Source: Oscillospiraceae bacterium
Lineage (GTDB): Bacteria > Bacillota > Clostridia > Oscillospirales > CAG-272
Direction of reading: 5' to 3'
Assembly: GCA_015064885.1 (NCBI GenBank)
Contig: SVRJ01000011.1
Coordinates: forward strand, 1-52,084
DNA: 52,084 nucleotides
Position numbers and translations under genes: made by a program. A model generated the notes under the pieces. It had not been told where the DNA came from. It saw only the letters and a program-made list of their open reading frames with translations, and ran no database searches. Shown here piece after piece: positions 27,300 through 36,307 of the stretch (positions within the stretch are counted from its first letter, which is position 1; the number at the start of each line of letters is the position of its first letter).

Positions 27300-28241
27300 A
27301 TGGAAAAGATGGGCAGCGACTACGGTTACAGCTACAGCACGTGGACACAGATACGTGTCACGGGAAAGCTTGAACAGCTTAACGACATCACAGCGATCAT
27401 GAGTATGATCGACGTAAATCTTCAGATAGAGGATTACAGCGACATCGATCTTAAAAGCGTATACGGAGATCTCATTGACGAAGCTATCCTCAACGCAGAC
27501 AAAACGATTGCCTCCGTATCGGTATACATCCCCGAAGAAAAAAGCTATACCGACGCCATAGCCTTTATAAAGGACAGACTCAACGCTGAAAACATAGATG
27601 CCAAGGTCGAGGTGATCGGTGTTGACGAGGAGGACTGGGCTAACTCCTGGAAGCAGTACTACAAGCCGCTTCATATCGGAAGGATAGTTATAGTTCCCGC
27701 ATGGGAAAAATACGAGGCGACAGACGGTGAGATAGTAGTTACCATGGACCCCGGCATGGCGTTCGGAACAGGCTCTCACGAAACCACACGCCTTGAGATA
27801 GAGCTTCTCCAAAAATACGTAACAGCCGGATGTAATATGCTTGACGTCGGAACCGGAAGCGGAATACTCGCCATATGTGCATCAAAGCTCGGTGCGGGAG
27901 AATGCGAAGCATACGACATAGACCCTATGGCGGTAAGAGTTGCACGAGAAAACGTTGAGGGTGCCGGCATCAAGAACATCAAATGCGCGCAGAGCAACCT
28001 TCTCGCGGGAATAGAAAAGAAGCCATTCGACGTTATATGCGCAAACATAGTTGCGGATATAATCCTCAGAATGCTTCCCGACATTCACGAATACATGCAC
28101 GAAAAGACAGTTCTCCTCGCTTCGGGAATAATTTCCGAGCGTGCGCAGGAGATACTCGACGCGCTTGATAAAAACGGCCTTCGCTGCGTTGACTTCAACG
28201 AGGACAACGGATGGTGTGCTATAGGCATATCGCTCAAATAA
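27300..28241 (+). CDS. prmA: Ribosomal protein L11 methyltransferase PrmA
   Basis: A 313-residue class I SAM-dependent methyltransferase that trimethylates ribosomal protein L11. The N-terminal substrate-recognition domain (about 1-110) is followed by EDWANSWKQYYKP, the GMAFGTGSHETTR segment, motif I LDVGTGSGILAICASKLGA and the catalytic-region ANIVADIILRMLPD. It is the last gene of the heat-shock operon, a common placement downstream of dnaJ in clostridia, and is closed by a strong terminator. Confidence 0.95.
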   Translation: MEKMGSDYGYSYSTWTQIRVTGKLEQLNDITAIMSMIDVNLQIEDYSDIDLKSVYGDLIDEAILNADKTIASVSVYIPEEKSYTDAIAFIKDRLNAENIDAKVEVIGVDEEDWANSWKQYYKPLHIGRIVIVPAWEKYEATDGEIVVTMDPGMAFGTGSHETTRLEIELLQKYVTAGCNMLDVGTGSGILAICASKLGAGECEAYDIDPMAVRVARENVEGAGIKNIKCAQSNLLAGIEKKPFDVICANIVADIILRMLPDIHEYMHEKTVLLASGIISERAQEILDALDKNGLRCVDFNEDNGWCAIGISLK

Positions 28242-28271
28242 GCAGGAGATCCTATAAGAGTTACTTTTTCA

Positions 28272-28316
28272 AATAATGATCCCCGACAGATCTCGTGTCT
28301 GTCGGGGATTATTATT
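28272..28316. terminator. Strong bidirectional terminator after prmA
   Basis: AATAAT-G-ATCCCCGACAGA pairs with TCTGTCGGGGAT-T-ATTATT around loop TCTCGTG, 18 paired bases. The right arm reaches the stop codon of the convergent zinc protein gene, so it ends both operons. Confidence 0.9.
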
Positions 28317-28567
28317 TAAAACCAATATTCATTCATTTCCGATAAAAATTCAACTGTTATCGGTAAGCCCGAATATTCTCCTATAACAGAGTCTATACCA
28401 CAATAAGGGCATCTGGCCGTTCCTCTGCTATCGGGTATCCACTCCTTGATTTCGGTAGGAGAAAATATATTCAGGCAATAAAAGCAACCACAGATCTTAT
28501 CTTTTTGCAGTGCTTCCTTATTGTTAGTACAAAATTCATGTGCTGCTATAATTCTATCTTTGTTCAT
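28316..28567 (-). CDS. Small conserved zinc-binding-like protein
   Basis: An 83-residue protein. The ATG at 28567 is chosen because AAAGGAG lies 7-8 bases upstream; an ATG two codons earlier is too close to it. Two CxxC pairs (CGCFYCLNIF and ARCPYCGIDSVIGE) suggest a zinc ribbon. It resembles short cytoplasmic proteins of unknown function widely found in bacteria. It is the third gene of an operon with a PrsA-like lipoprotein and a membrane protein, 35 bases after the latter. No function can be assigned. Confidence 0.75.
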   Translation of the reverse strand: MNKDRIIAAHEFCTNNKEALQKDKICGCFYCLNIFSPTEIKEWIPDSRGTARCPYCGIDSVIGEYSGLPITVEFLSEMNEYWF

Positions 28568-28602
28568 ACGCATACTCCTTTCAGAGTTATAACGACAGCA
28601 TT

Positions 28603-29562
28603 CTAAGATATTATATCATAACTTTCGATTCCAAGCTCGGATATAAGGAGCTTTACCTCCTCAAGTGCCTCGTCTGTCGGGGCGTAAAATCTTATTCTGA
28701 GAGAATACTTGGCTATAAGAAGTGCGTTCTCATTTATTATGGAATACGCTTCGGTATATCCCGAGGAAAGTGCATCATCCGAGCCATCCGTGCCTTCCGT
28801 TTCACCCTCGAAGGAGATATGAGACATATCCACAACGCAGAAGTCGAAAAGGCTGTAATACCGTTTGATAGCTTTTTCCTTCTCGGATACGATACCGTCA
28901 AATACCGAATTCGGAAGAAGGATACCAAGGTCAATATCTTCTACACCGCTTACGTATTCGGAAGCCTCAGTGATCAGCTTATCCGAAACGTCGTGTCTCT
29001 CGAGGAGTATTTCATTTATATCATGCCCGGAGAGCTCTTTTATGAGGGCAAGTGAGCATGAGTCCGCAAAATCCTGATTATCATCAAGAACAAACGGCTT
29101 AAAGCAAGCTGATATTGCATTTGACTTTATATCCGCACTGTTGACTGCGGCTGCTATCGGCTTCATTGTAGTCGAAAACGAGCTGCCGTACATAAGTGAG
29201 GATACTGATGAGAGGTAGGTAAGCTTCCCTTCCCCGTCCGTCAAGTGAATGCTGACCGTATTATACGGCACCGTATCCTCTTTCCCGAGAGAAAGAACGA
29301 CAGCCTTGACTTTTTTCACGTCCTTGAAATCGAAGTCAGGCGCGGTAGTCACCTCATCCTCGGGGAACTGCGTATTGCTTCCGCCCGGAGGTGTGGTAAA
29401 ATCAAGACCCTTATCGGCATTTCGTCCGAGAGTTATGCCTATGAAGGAAAAGAGCACGGAAAATGAAATTGCAAGCACCACCGTCAGGATCACCCTGAAG
29501 ACGATCCTTCTCTTTTCTTGACCGCCGTGCGAGAGGCGTTCTCTGTAACGTTTTTTATGCAC
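28603..29562 (-). CDS. Membrane-anchored protein of unknown function
   Basis: A 319-residue protein with a short basic cytoplasmic tail, one membrane helix (VILTVVLAISFSVLFSFIG, about 24-42), a Pro/Thr-rich linker (FTTPPGGSNTQFPEDEV) and an extracytoplasmic domain of about 240 residues. The domain looks alpha/beta and contains DIDLGILLPNSVFDGI and FDFCVVDMSHI, possibly a degenerate enzyme-like fold, but I do not recognise a family. It starts 12 bases after the PrsA-like gene, so the two are translationally close. Confidence 0.75.
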   Translation of the reverse strand: MHKKRYRERLSHGGQEKRRIVFRVILTVVLAISFSVLFSFIGITLGRNADKGLDFTTPPGGSNTQFPEDEVTTAPDFDFKDVKKVKAVVLSLGKEDTVPYNTVSIHLTDGEGKLTYLSSVSSLMYGSSFSTTMKPIAAAVNSADIKSNAISACFKPFVLDDNQDFADSCSLALIKELSGHDINEILLERHDVSDKLITEASEYVSGVEDIDLGILLPNSVFDGIVSEKEKAIKRYYSLFDFCVVDMSHISFEGETEGTDGSDDALSSGYTEAYSIINENALLIAKYSLRIRFYAPTDEALEEVKLLISELGIESYDIIS

Positions 29563-29574
29563 TCGTTATACCTC

Positions 29575-30558
29575 TTATTTCATACCGTAAAGATCAAGCG
29601 AGAGACCGTAATCGTTTAACGTAAACGTAAGTTTTTCCTGCTGCTCGGATACTTTGTTGTAGGTAAGGGCATACTGTATCTGGTTCTTCAGATCTGCGAA
29701 ATGGTCGTCCATATATTCCTCATCCTTTTCGCATTTCATAATGATATAGTATCCGTACGAGGTCTCTATTATTTCACTGTATTCGTATTCGTCAAGCTCG
29801 AATGCGGCTTCCTCATAATTCTTATCCATTTCTCCGTACGTGAAGTAGTAGCCGTTACCGGTGTCCTGATAGTCCTCACTGTACATTCCGATAAGATCCT
29901 CAAAAAGAGCACCGCCTTCAAGCTCATCGTAGATCATTTCTATCTTTGCCTTTACTGCCGCGGGAGCAGAATCATCCTTAAGAACGCATATATGTCTTGT
30001 GCAGATAAAATCGTCACTGTTCATATATTCTTTGATCTCGTCGTCGGTTCCGGGTATAAATCCGAAGTCATCCGCGAAAACGTACTTAAGCTCTCTCTCG
30101 GCATAGTTCATCTGGAGATATATCCTGTAGAAGCGGTCTGTGAGGAAAAGGCTGTCAAGCTGCTTTTTATATTCCTTTTTGCCGCCCGCCTCCTCTATAG
30201 TCTCGTCAACGTAAAGATCGACCTGCTCAAGAATGGTCTCAGCCTCATAGTCTACCGAAAAACCGTCGCAAAGAAGCATGACCGCATAGTTTCTCGTTAT
30301 AGCGGCTCCAACGTATTCCATAAGCTCTGCCTCATATTCGGCTATCTTTTCGGGATCTCCGCTTATGTCGCCGTATTTGGAATCGAGAACCTGAGTCTTA
30401 TAGTTCATTACAAAATATCTCAATTCATCGTAGTAGACCTCATAGTCTCCGACTTTGCCTACGACTGTAAGATCCTGCTCCGTGGGAGAAAGCGAAGTAC
30501 ACCCGGGCAAAAGGATCGCCGCAAGAAGAAGGATCGCGATAATTGATATTCTTTTCAT
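29575..30558 (-). CDS. PrsA/SurA-like peptidyl-prolyl isomerase lipoprotein
   Basis: A 327-residue lipoprotein starting at the ATG at 30558 behind GCGAGG. The signal MKRISIIAILLLAAILLPGC ends in a lipobox cysteine. An N-terminal SurA/trigger-factor-like helical domain (about 30-185) precedes a parvulin-like domain (about 190-290) recognisable by CTRHICVLKDD, YSEDYQDTGNGYYF and ETSYGYYIIM. It should help fold exported proteins outside the membrane. Whether the parvulin site is active is uncertain, as several usual residues are not evident. First gene of a three-gene operon. Confidence 0.84.
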   Translation of the reverse strand: MKRISIIAILLLAAILLPGCTSLSPTEQDLTVVGKVGDYEVYYDELRYFVMNYKTQVLDSKYGDISGDPEKIAEYEAELMEYVGAAITRNYAVMLLCDGFSVDYEAETILEQVDLYVDETIEEAGGKKEYKKQLDSLFLTDRFYRIYLQMNYAERELKYVFADDFGFIPGTDDEIKEYMNSDDFICTRHICVLKDDSAPAAVKAKIEMIYDELEGGALFEDLIGMYSEDYQDTGNGYYFTYGEMDKNYEEAAFELDEYEYSEIIETSYGYYIIMKCEKDEEYMDDHFADLKNQIQYALTYNKVSEQQEKLTFTLNDYGLSLDLYGMK

Positions 30559-30711
30559 ATTTAATCCTCGCATAAATTATAATTCATTATATTATACAAT
30601 AATTTTGTTTCATCCTTGTGAAGATTTGATTGCCAAATTGATACTTTAAATATATTAACATTTTCTTTTCATTTTTGAACAAAAGTGCGGTCAATTTTAT
30701 TAAAAAAGCAC

Positions 30712-30740
30712 TTGAAATAAAAAACATTGTATGATACAAT
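30712..30740 (+). promoter_or_regulatory. Promoter of hprK
   Basis: TTGAAA at 30712-30717, 17 bases, TACAAT at 30735-30740 with an extended -10 TG at 30732-30733. The rest of the 216-base divergent gap (30559-30774) is AT-rich without other clear features. Confidence 0.75.
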
Positions 30741-30774
30741 ATAATGACACTTTGTATTATCAAGGAGGTGCGCT

Positions 30775-31704
30775 ATGGAAAACAAGCACACGATTTCTTT
30801 GCGTAAGCTTATTTCCGAGTTCTCGTTTGAAGAAATATATATGCCCGAGGAAGAGATCCTCATATCAAACCCCGACGTAAGCCGTCCGGGTCTTGCTCTC
30901 AGCGGATATTTCGAGCTGTTTGACGAAACCAGAATAGAGGTTATAGGAAGAGTCGAACACGCATATCTTTCGGGTCTTTCGGGTGAGGTGAGAAAAAAGA
31001 TCGTCGACGCGCTGCTCTCACGAAAGCCCCCTGCCCTTCTCGTTTCGACCAACCTTGACATCTTCCCCGAGCTTCTCGACAGTGCAAGAGCGAACAACGT
31101 TCCTCTCCTTCGCACAAAAGAAAGGACCAGCTCTATACTTGCGGCCCTCATAGCCTCTCTGAACGTACACCTTGCTCCGCGTATAACCCGCCACGGTGTC
31201 CTCATAGAGGTATACGGTGAAGGTCTTCTCCTGCTCGGTGACAGCGGCGTCGGAAAAAGCGAAACTGCCATAGAGCTTATAAAGCGCGGTCACAGACTCA
31301 TTGCTGACGATGCGGTGGAGATACGCCGTGTCAGCGCAAAAACTCTTGTAGGCCAAGCCCCCGAAATAATCAGACACTACGTTGAGCTGCGCGGAATCGG
31401 AATCGTCGACATAAGACGTCTTTTCGGTATGGGCGCGATAAAAAACACTGAAAGAATAGACCTTGTCATAAAGCTCGAACCGTGGGTACAGGGAAAAATG
31501 TACGACAGACTCGGTCTTGACGAGGAAACGGTAGACATTCTCGGAATAAAGATACCCGCGATCACAATACCGGTAAGACCGGGACGAAATCTTGCTATTA
31601 TTCTCGAAATAGCGGCTATGAACTACCGTCAGAAGAAAATGGGATATAACACTGCCGAGGAATTCAACAAAAAGCTGATGGCACAGATGGGAATATCCGA
31701 ATAA
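30775..31704 (+). CDS. hprK: HPr kinase/phosphorylase
   Basis: A 309-residue bifunctional HPr kinase/phosphorylase that phosphorylates HPr (and Crh) on Ser46, the central step of carbon catabolite repression in Firmicutes. The N-terminal domain (1-130) is followed by the kinase core with His140-Gly, the P-loop GDSGVGKS (155-162) and the family signature ELRGIGIVDIRRLFG. The ribosome site AAGGAGG is strong. It heads a run of genes (fusion esterase, DUF6320, Nudix) with gaps of at most 19 bases. Confidence 0.97.
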   Translation: MENKHTISLRKLISEFSFEEIYMPEEEILISNPDVSRPGLALSGYFELFDETRIEVIGRVEHAYLSGLSGEVRKKIVDALLSRKPPALLVSTNLDIFPELLDSARANNVPLLRTKERTSSILAALIASLNVHLAPRITRHGVLIEVYGEGLLLLGDSGVGKSETAIELIKRGHRLIADDAVEIRRVSAKTLVGQAPEIIRHYVELRGIGIVDIRRLFGMGAIKNTERIDLVIKLEPWVQGKMYDRLGLDEETVDILGIKIPAITIPVRPGRNLAIILEIAAMNYRQKKMGYNTAEEFNKKLMAQMGISE

Positions 31705-31723
31705 ATTCAGATAGGAAAACGAT

Positions 31724-33904
31724 ATGGCTTTATCAAGCAAGCTTCTAAAATCACAACTCAATCTGCTCAAGCCGATAGTGTCCACCTGCTCTATCGAGCT
31801 TGCACGTGCCGGTCAGAATAAGATAGGCGATCTTATGATGCACGGAAGCAGAAAAGACGTTGAAATAGAAAAGCGCTTTTTTTGCAACTTTGAAGCCGCA
31901 TGGATAACTCCGTACGGCGAACCGAGAGGAGGGGTCATACTCTATCTTCACGGTGGAGGATACGTCTGCGGCGGAATAGACTATGCAGTAGGCTTTGGCT
32001 CAGTGCTCGCAAAGAAGCTGTCCGTACCCGTATTTTGCCCGGCCTACAGGCTCGCTCCCGAAAACAGATTTCCCGCGGCACTTGACGACGCCTTTGAGGC
32101 ATATACTTATCTTATAGAAAGCGGCTACAGCGCAGACAAAATTGTTCTCTGCGGTGAGAGCGCGGGCGGAGGTCTTATATATTCTCTTTGCCTTAAGCTG
32201 AAGCAACTGAACATGCCCCTTCCCTGCGGCATAGTTGCAATATCACCGTGGACCGACCTTACGGCTTCGGGAAGCTCGTACGAAGAAAACAAGGACAAGG
32301 ATCCTTCTATGACAAAGGAGCGTCTTTCCTTCTTTGCCGACGCATATACAGACAGAGAAAACAGATCCGACCCGTTCGTCTCTCCCCTCTTCGGCGATCT
32401 CTCAAATCTTCCGCCTTCTATTATTTTTGCGGGCGGAGACGAAATAATGCTCGACGATGCTACCGCGATCTACAAGGCACTTACCGAGGCAGGATGCCGT
32501 GCATCCATCCATATAGCACCCGGACTCTGGCACGGTTATATGCTTTACAACATAAAGGAAGCCGCTTCCGACTTCAACCTTATAAACAGCTTTCTCAAAA
32601 GCGTTCTTCCGTTTGAAAGAAGGCTCCGCTGGATGCCTCTTGACAACTCTGCGAAGATATACCCCGCTTCAAGAAGCAGACACTGGAACAATATATTCAG
32701 ACTTTCGGCAAACCTTACCGAAAACGTTGACAAAAAGACACTGCAGACCGCTCTTGACGTGACCGTAAGAAGATTCCCATCGATCGCGGTAAGGCTGAGA
32801 CGGGGTGCCTTCTGGTACTATCTTGAGGAAATACCGACCGCTCCGAGAATATCCGACGAGGCGTCATATCCTCTGGTTAAGATGTCGGAAAAGCAGATAA
32901 AGTCCTGCGCCTTCAGAGTTATAGCGTATAAAAACCGCATAGCAGTCGAGTTTTTCCATGCGCTGACAGACGCCAACGGAGGAATGATATTCCTCAAAAC
33001 TCTTCTTGCGGAATATATAAAGCAGAAATACGGGGTGAACGCAAGCTGCGAATATGGGGTTCTCGACAGATACGAGGAACCGCGTCCCGAGGAGCTTGAG
33101 GACAGCTTTATGACCAGCGATGGTGACATAAGCAAGAGCCGTGCGGATACAAATGCATTCAAATTCAAGGGAACACCCGAGCCTGACGGATTTCTCAACC
33201 TTACTACCTTCATAATAAAAACAGAAGATATACTCGCGATATCACATCAAAAGAAGGTCACGCTTACCACCCTCCTTTCTGCCGCAATGATATACGCTCT
33301 GATAAAAATACAAGACGAGCAGTGCCCGCGCAGAAAACATCAAAAGCACGTAAAGGTGCTCATTCCGGTAAATCTGCGACCCATGTTCAAAAGCAAGACG
33401 CTGCGAAACTTCGTCCTTTATATAACTCCCGGTGTTGACCCCAAAATGGGAAAATGGGAGCTTGACGAAATATGCGAAACGGTGCATCATCTTATGAATC
33501 TTCAGACAACGAAGAAGGAGATGATGACGAGAATAACCGCAAACGTAAAGAGCGAGCGAGCATGGATACTCAAGATCATGCCTCTCTTTATAAAGAACTT
33601 TGCCATGAAGGCGGTATACAACGCCGTAGGCGAAAAGAAGAGCTGTCTCACGCTCTCAAATATAGGACGTATCACTCTCCCCGAGGAGATGCAGCCCTAC
33701 GTCACACGTATGGACTTTTCTATCGGAAGGCTCTCAAATCTTCCTCATACGTGCGGGGTACTCTCATACGGAGACAATCTCTATATAAATATGACACGCT
33801 GCGTCAAGGAATCAGACCTTGAACTGAAATTCTTCGAGGTTCTCAGATCGCTCGGTATCCCTGTAACGGTCGAGAGTAATATGCGTAATGACCGAAAGGA
33901 GTAA
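31724..33904 (+). CDS. Fusion of an HSL-family alpha/beta-hydrolase and a condensation/alcohol-acetyltransferase-like domain
   Basis: A 726-residue two-domain protein. Residues about 50-300 are an HSL-type esterase with oxyanion HGGG (76-79), nucleophile Ser146 in GESAG, and Asp239 and His270 completing the triad. From about residue 305 a second domain resembles the CoA-dependent acyltransferase / condensation superfamily (alcohol acetyltransferase-like); HALTD (412-416) matches its HxxxD catalytic motif, and FVLYITPGVDPKMGKW and CLTLSNIGRI fit family strands. The two activities, acyl transfer and ester cleavage, may act on the same ester or lipid. A DUF6320 membrane protein gene follows after 6 bases. 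No signal peptide, so it is cytoplasmic. Confidence 0.88.
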   Translation: MALSSKLLKSQLNLLKPIVSTCSIELARAGQNKIGDLMMHGSRKDVEIEKRFFCNFEAAWITPYGEPRGGVILYLHGGGYVCGGIDYAVGFGSVLAKKLSVPVFCPAYRLAPENRFPAALDDAFEAYTYLIESGYSADKIVLCGESAGGGLIYSLCLKLKQLNMPLPCGIVAISPWTDLTASGSSYEENKDKDPSMTKERLSFFADAYTDRENRSDPFVSPLFGDLSNLPPSIIFAGGDEIMLDDATAIYKALTEAGCRASIHIAPGLWHGYMLYNIKEAASDFNLINSFLKSVLPFERRLRWMPLDNSAKIYPASRSRHWNNIFRLSANLTENVDKKTLQTALDVTVRRFPSIAVRLRRGAFWYYLEEIPTAPRISDEASYPLVKMSEKQIKSCAFRVIAYKNRIAVEFFHALTDANGGMIFLKTLLAEYIKQKYGVNASCEYGVLDRYEEPRPEELEDSFMTSDGDISKSRADTNAFKFKGTPEPDGFLNLTTFIIKTEDILAISHQKKVTLTTLLSAAMIYALIKIQDEQCPRRKHQKHVKVLIPVNLRPMFKSKTLRNFVLYITPGVDPKMGKWELDEICETVHHLMNLQTTKKEMMTRITANVKSERAWILKIMPLFIKNFAMKAVYNAVGEKKSCLTLSNIGRITLPEEMQPYVTRMDFSIGRLSNLPHTCGVLSYGDNLYINMTRCVKESDLELKFFEVLRSLGIPVTVESNMRNDRKE

Positions 33905-33910
33905 TACAAA

Positions 33911-34606
33911 ATGTACTGTGCAAACTGCGGAGTAAAGCTCGCGGACAGCGAAAAGGTGTGCCCTCTTTGTAAGACCGTCGCTTATCATCCGGATATAAAA
34001 AGAGAAATATCCCCTCCCCCCTACCCTCAAAAAACCATTATCAACGAAACGGTAAATCCCTTTGGACTTCTTTTCGTTGTAACCTTCATTTTTCTTCAGC
34101 CCATAATCATAACTCTTCTCTGTGACTTTCAACTTAACGGAGGCATCACTTGGTCGGCGTATTCGGCGGGCGGAGTTCTGCTCGGATATATTATCTTTGT
34201 GCTTCCTAATTGGTTCAGAAAGCCAAACCCCGTAATTTTCGCGCCGATAGATTTCGTGGCCTCCGGACTTATGCTGCTTTACATCAACTGTGCGACCGGC
34301 TCCTCATGGTTTATGAGCTTTGCCTTCCCCCTTCTCGTTTACTCTTGTGTTCTCGTATGCACTGTGATCACCCTCTGCAAATACGTACGCAAGGGCTACC
34401 TCTATATTTTCGGAGGAAGCTTTATAGGACTTGCGGGCTTCTTTATCATGATAGAGATATTCGCGGCGCTTGCATTCGGTAATACGATAAGGATAGTCTG
34501 GTCGATATATCCGGCAATATCCTGCATCATTCTCGGAATAATGCTTATCATAATAGCTATCTGCAAGCCTCTCAAGGAATCGCTCAGAAAGAAGCTTTTC
34601 CTATAA
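33911..34606 (+). CDS. DUF6320-like zinc-ribbon membrane protein
   Basis: A 231-residue protein. An N-terminal zinc ribbon has C3-x2-C6 and C17-x2-C20 (MYCANCGVKL and VCPLCKTV). It is followed by about six membrane helices from residue 55 on. This matches DUF6320-type proteins, which in my recollection accompany esterase and alcohol acetyltransferase-like genes in clostridia. It follows the fusion gene by 6 bases behind GAAAGGAG, so the products probably work together at the membrane. Function unknown. Confidence 0.78.
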   Translation: MYCANCGVKLADSEKVCPLCKTVAYHPDIKREISPPPYPQKTIINETVNPFGLLFVVTFIFLQPIIITLLCDFQLNGGITWSAYSAGGVLLGYIIFVLPNWFRKPNPVIFAPIDFVASGLMLLYINCATGSSWFMSFAFPLLVYSCVLVCTVITLCKYVRKGYLYIFGGSFIGLAGFFIMIEIFAALAFGNTIRIVWSIYPAISCIILGIMLIIIAICKPLKESLRKKLFL

Positions 34607-34624
34607 CAGTCAAAGGAGATCCTT

Positions 34625-35065
34625 ATGCGCGCACCCTTTCAGATACTTGCTATTCCCTACAGACGGAACAAGGACTGCATTCTCTTTTGCGCTTTTCGCA
34701 GATCCGATTCTGACCTGTGGCAATTCATAGCCGGCGGAGGCGAGGATAGCGAAACGCCGAGTGAGGCAGCAAAAAGAGAAATATACGAGGAGAGCGGTAT
34801 CGAGTGTAGCGATCTCATCAGCCTCACTTCTATGTGCTACCTTCCCGTGACCATATTTCCAATGCTCAAAAATTACAATTGGCAAAAGGACACATACGTT
34901 ATTCCCGAATACGCCTTCGGATTCGAATGTAACGAAGATATATCTCTCTCACGCGAGCACACCGAATGCGTGTGGATGACGTATGAAAAGGCAAAGGAAA
35001 TCCTCGCATATGATTCAAACAAAACTGCGATGTACGAGCTTTTTCGCAGGCTTACGGCAATATAA
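34625..35065 (+). CDS. Nudix hydrolase (dATP pyrophosphohydrolase-like)
   Basis: A 146-residue Nudix enzyme that would hydrolyse a nucleoside diphosphate linked to another moiety. The Nudix box GGGEDSETPSEAAKREIYEE continues into SGI, with the catalytic REIYEE glutamates intact. The N-terminus (FQILAIPYRR, then WQFIAGG) resembles dihydroneopterin-triphosphate/dATP pyrophosphatases. It lies 18 bases after DUF6320 behind AAAGGAG and ends at a strong terminator. The natural substrate is not determined by sequence. Confidence 0.9.
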   Translation: MRAPFQILAIPYRRNKDCILFCAFRRSDSDLWQFIAGGGEDSETPSEAAKREIYEESGIECSDLISLTSMCYLPVTIFPMLKNYNWQKDTYVIPEYAFGFECNEDISLSREHTECVWMTYEKAKEILAYDSNKTAMYELFRRLTAI

Positions 35066-35106
35066 AAAGCAACCGACTGTCATTCTTCAGACAGTCGGTT
35101 GCTTTT
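35065..35106. terminator. Strong bidirectional terminator
   Basis: A 17-bp perfect stem (AAAAGCAACCGACTGTC and its complement at 35090-35106) with loop ATTCTTCA, T-rich on both strands. It ends the hprK operon and the convergent DUF3048 gene. Confidence 0.92.
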
Positions 35107-35111
35107 ATTTA

Positions 35112-36272
35112 TTATTTCCCGTTAAGAAGTATTCCCGAAAGCTTTGAAGGTGAGAAGAAGCCCATATAGCTTTTTCCTGCCGGCACCTCGAGCTCTGTTC
35201 CGTCGGTCTTGTAGAACTTGAACACGCCCGCAGAATCACGCACCCAGCTTATCGAGATATATTTTCCGTTGCAGACGTAGAAGCCGTTTCCTCTTCCGCC
35301 CACAGTAAGCTTTATCTCGTCCTCGGCAAGCGTATAATTATCCGTTCCCGAAAGGAGGAAGAGATTCTTGAACGCTACCGCACCGTCATTTGTAGCATCC
35401 GTGTGCGGTTCGGTACCAAAATGGTATCTGTAGTACATCTTTGAGCTTTCACTATAGACAAACTGAATATGCTGCTTTTCAGACGCTTCTATATATACAC
35501 CGCTTGAGGTCCTGCCTGCAAGTGAGTATTCACGGTCGCCCGTATAGAAGTTGAAAACCTTTGAAAACGCTTCGTTAGATGATACCGATGTTCCCATAGA
35601 TGAAACGAGCGAAAAGAGTCTTGCACCCTCTCCCATTACGGAATACTTGTATCCCATCTCGTTCTTCCTGTCGGATGCCTCGAAGAAACCGAACGGAAGC
35701 GAGCTTCCCTCATAGGTATACAGATAAGACGGAGCTGACTGAGAGTCCTTCATGCTCTGAGTCATATCTCTTGAGAAGGTCAAGGCATCAAAGCATTTTG
35801 CAAGATCGAGTAAAACCTTATTTGCGGTTCCGAGCGGGCCCATACGCGAGGCATCCTCGGGATTTTTACATACAGCCAACAAGACTGTATCTCCGTCATT
35901 TCCTATGACCTCACACAAAATATCGGCTTTTGCTATTCCGTCCTGAGGAGCAGAAAGATAAGAATTGTCGACTACAAATGCAACTGCTCTGGATTTTGTG
36001 AGATCGTACTTACACGGAAGACCGGTATAAGGATTTATAAAATCCATTTCGATCTCGGGAATAGGAAAAGTAACCGCCGTACCGTCTACAGTAGTAGTAT
36101 CTTCGGGCGTTTCTGTCGTATCCGCCCCGGGAGTGGTAGTAACAGCCTCGGTAGTGGTGACGTCACCGTTCTTATCGTAAAATTCACGCAGATATGAGCA
36201 CGAGCTTGCGCTGAGTGCGAAAATAATTACGAGAAAAATACAAACTAAACCTTTTGCTTTTTTAAAAATCAT
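35112..36272 (-). CDS. DUF3048 (YerB-like) lipoprotein
   Basis: A 386-residue exported lipoprotein. The signal ends in the lipobox SASSC near residue 25, followed by a Thr/Glu/Pro-rich linker (about 35-65). The mature part has the DUF3048 features NPYTGLPCKYDLTKSRAVAFVVDN, split here only by normal residues, then ADILCEVI and the SRMGPLG stretch. Family members such as YerB are cell-surface proteins of unknown biochemical role. It is 36 bases after the small protein gene at 36308 on the same strand and ends at the bidirectional terminator. Confidence 0.88.
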   Translation of the reverse strand: MIFKKAKGLVCIFLVIIFALSASSCSYLREFYDKNGDVTTTEAVTTTPGADTTETPEDTTTVDGTAVTFPIPEIEMDFINPYTGLPCKYDLTKSRAVAFVVDNSYLSAPQDGIAKADILCEVIGNDGDTVLLAVCKNPEDASRMGPLGTANKVLLDLAKCFDALTFSRDMTQSMKDSQSAPSYLYTYEGSSLPFGFFEASDRKNEMGYKYSVMGEGARLFSLVSSMGTSVSSNEAFSKVFNFYTGDREYSLAGRTSSGVYIEASEKQHIQFVYSESSKMYYRYHFGTEPHTDATNDGAVAFKNLFLLSGTDNYTLAEDEIKLTVGGRGNGFYVCNGKYISISWVRDSAGVFKFYKTDGTELEVPAGKSYMGFFSPSKLSGILLNGK

Positions 36273-36307
36273 ATAAGCCTTTCATTAACGGACGAGCCGC
36301 AGATCAT

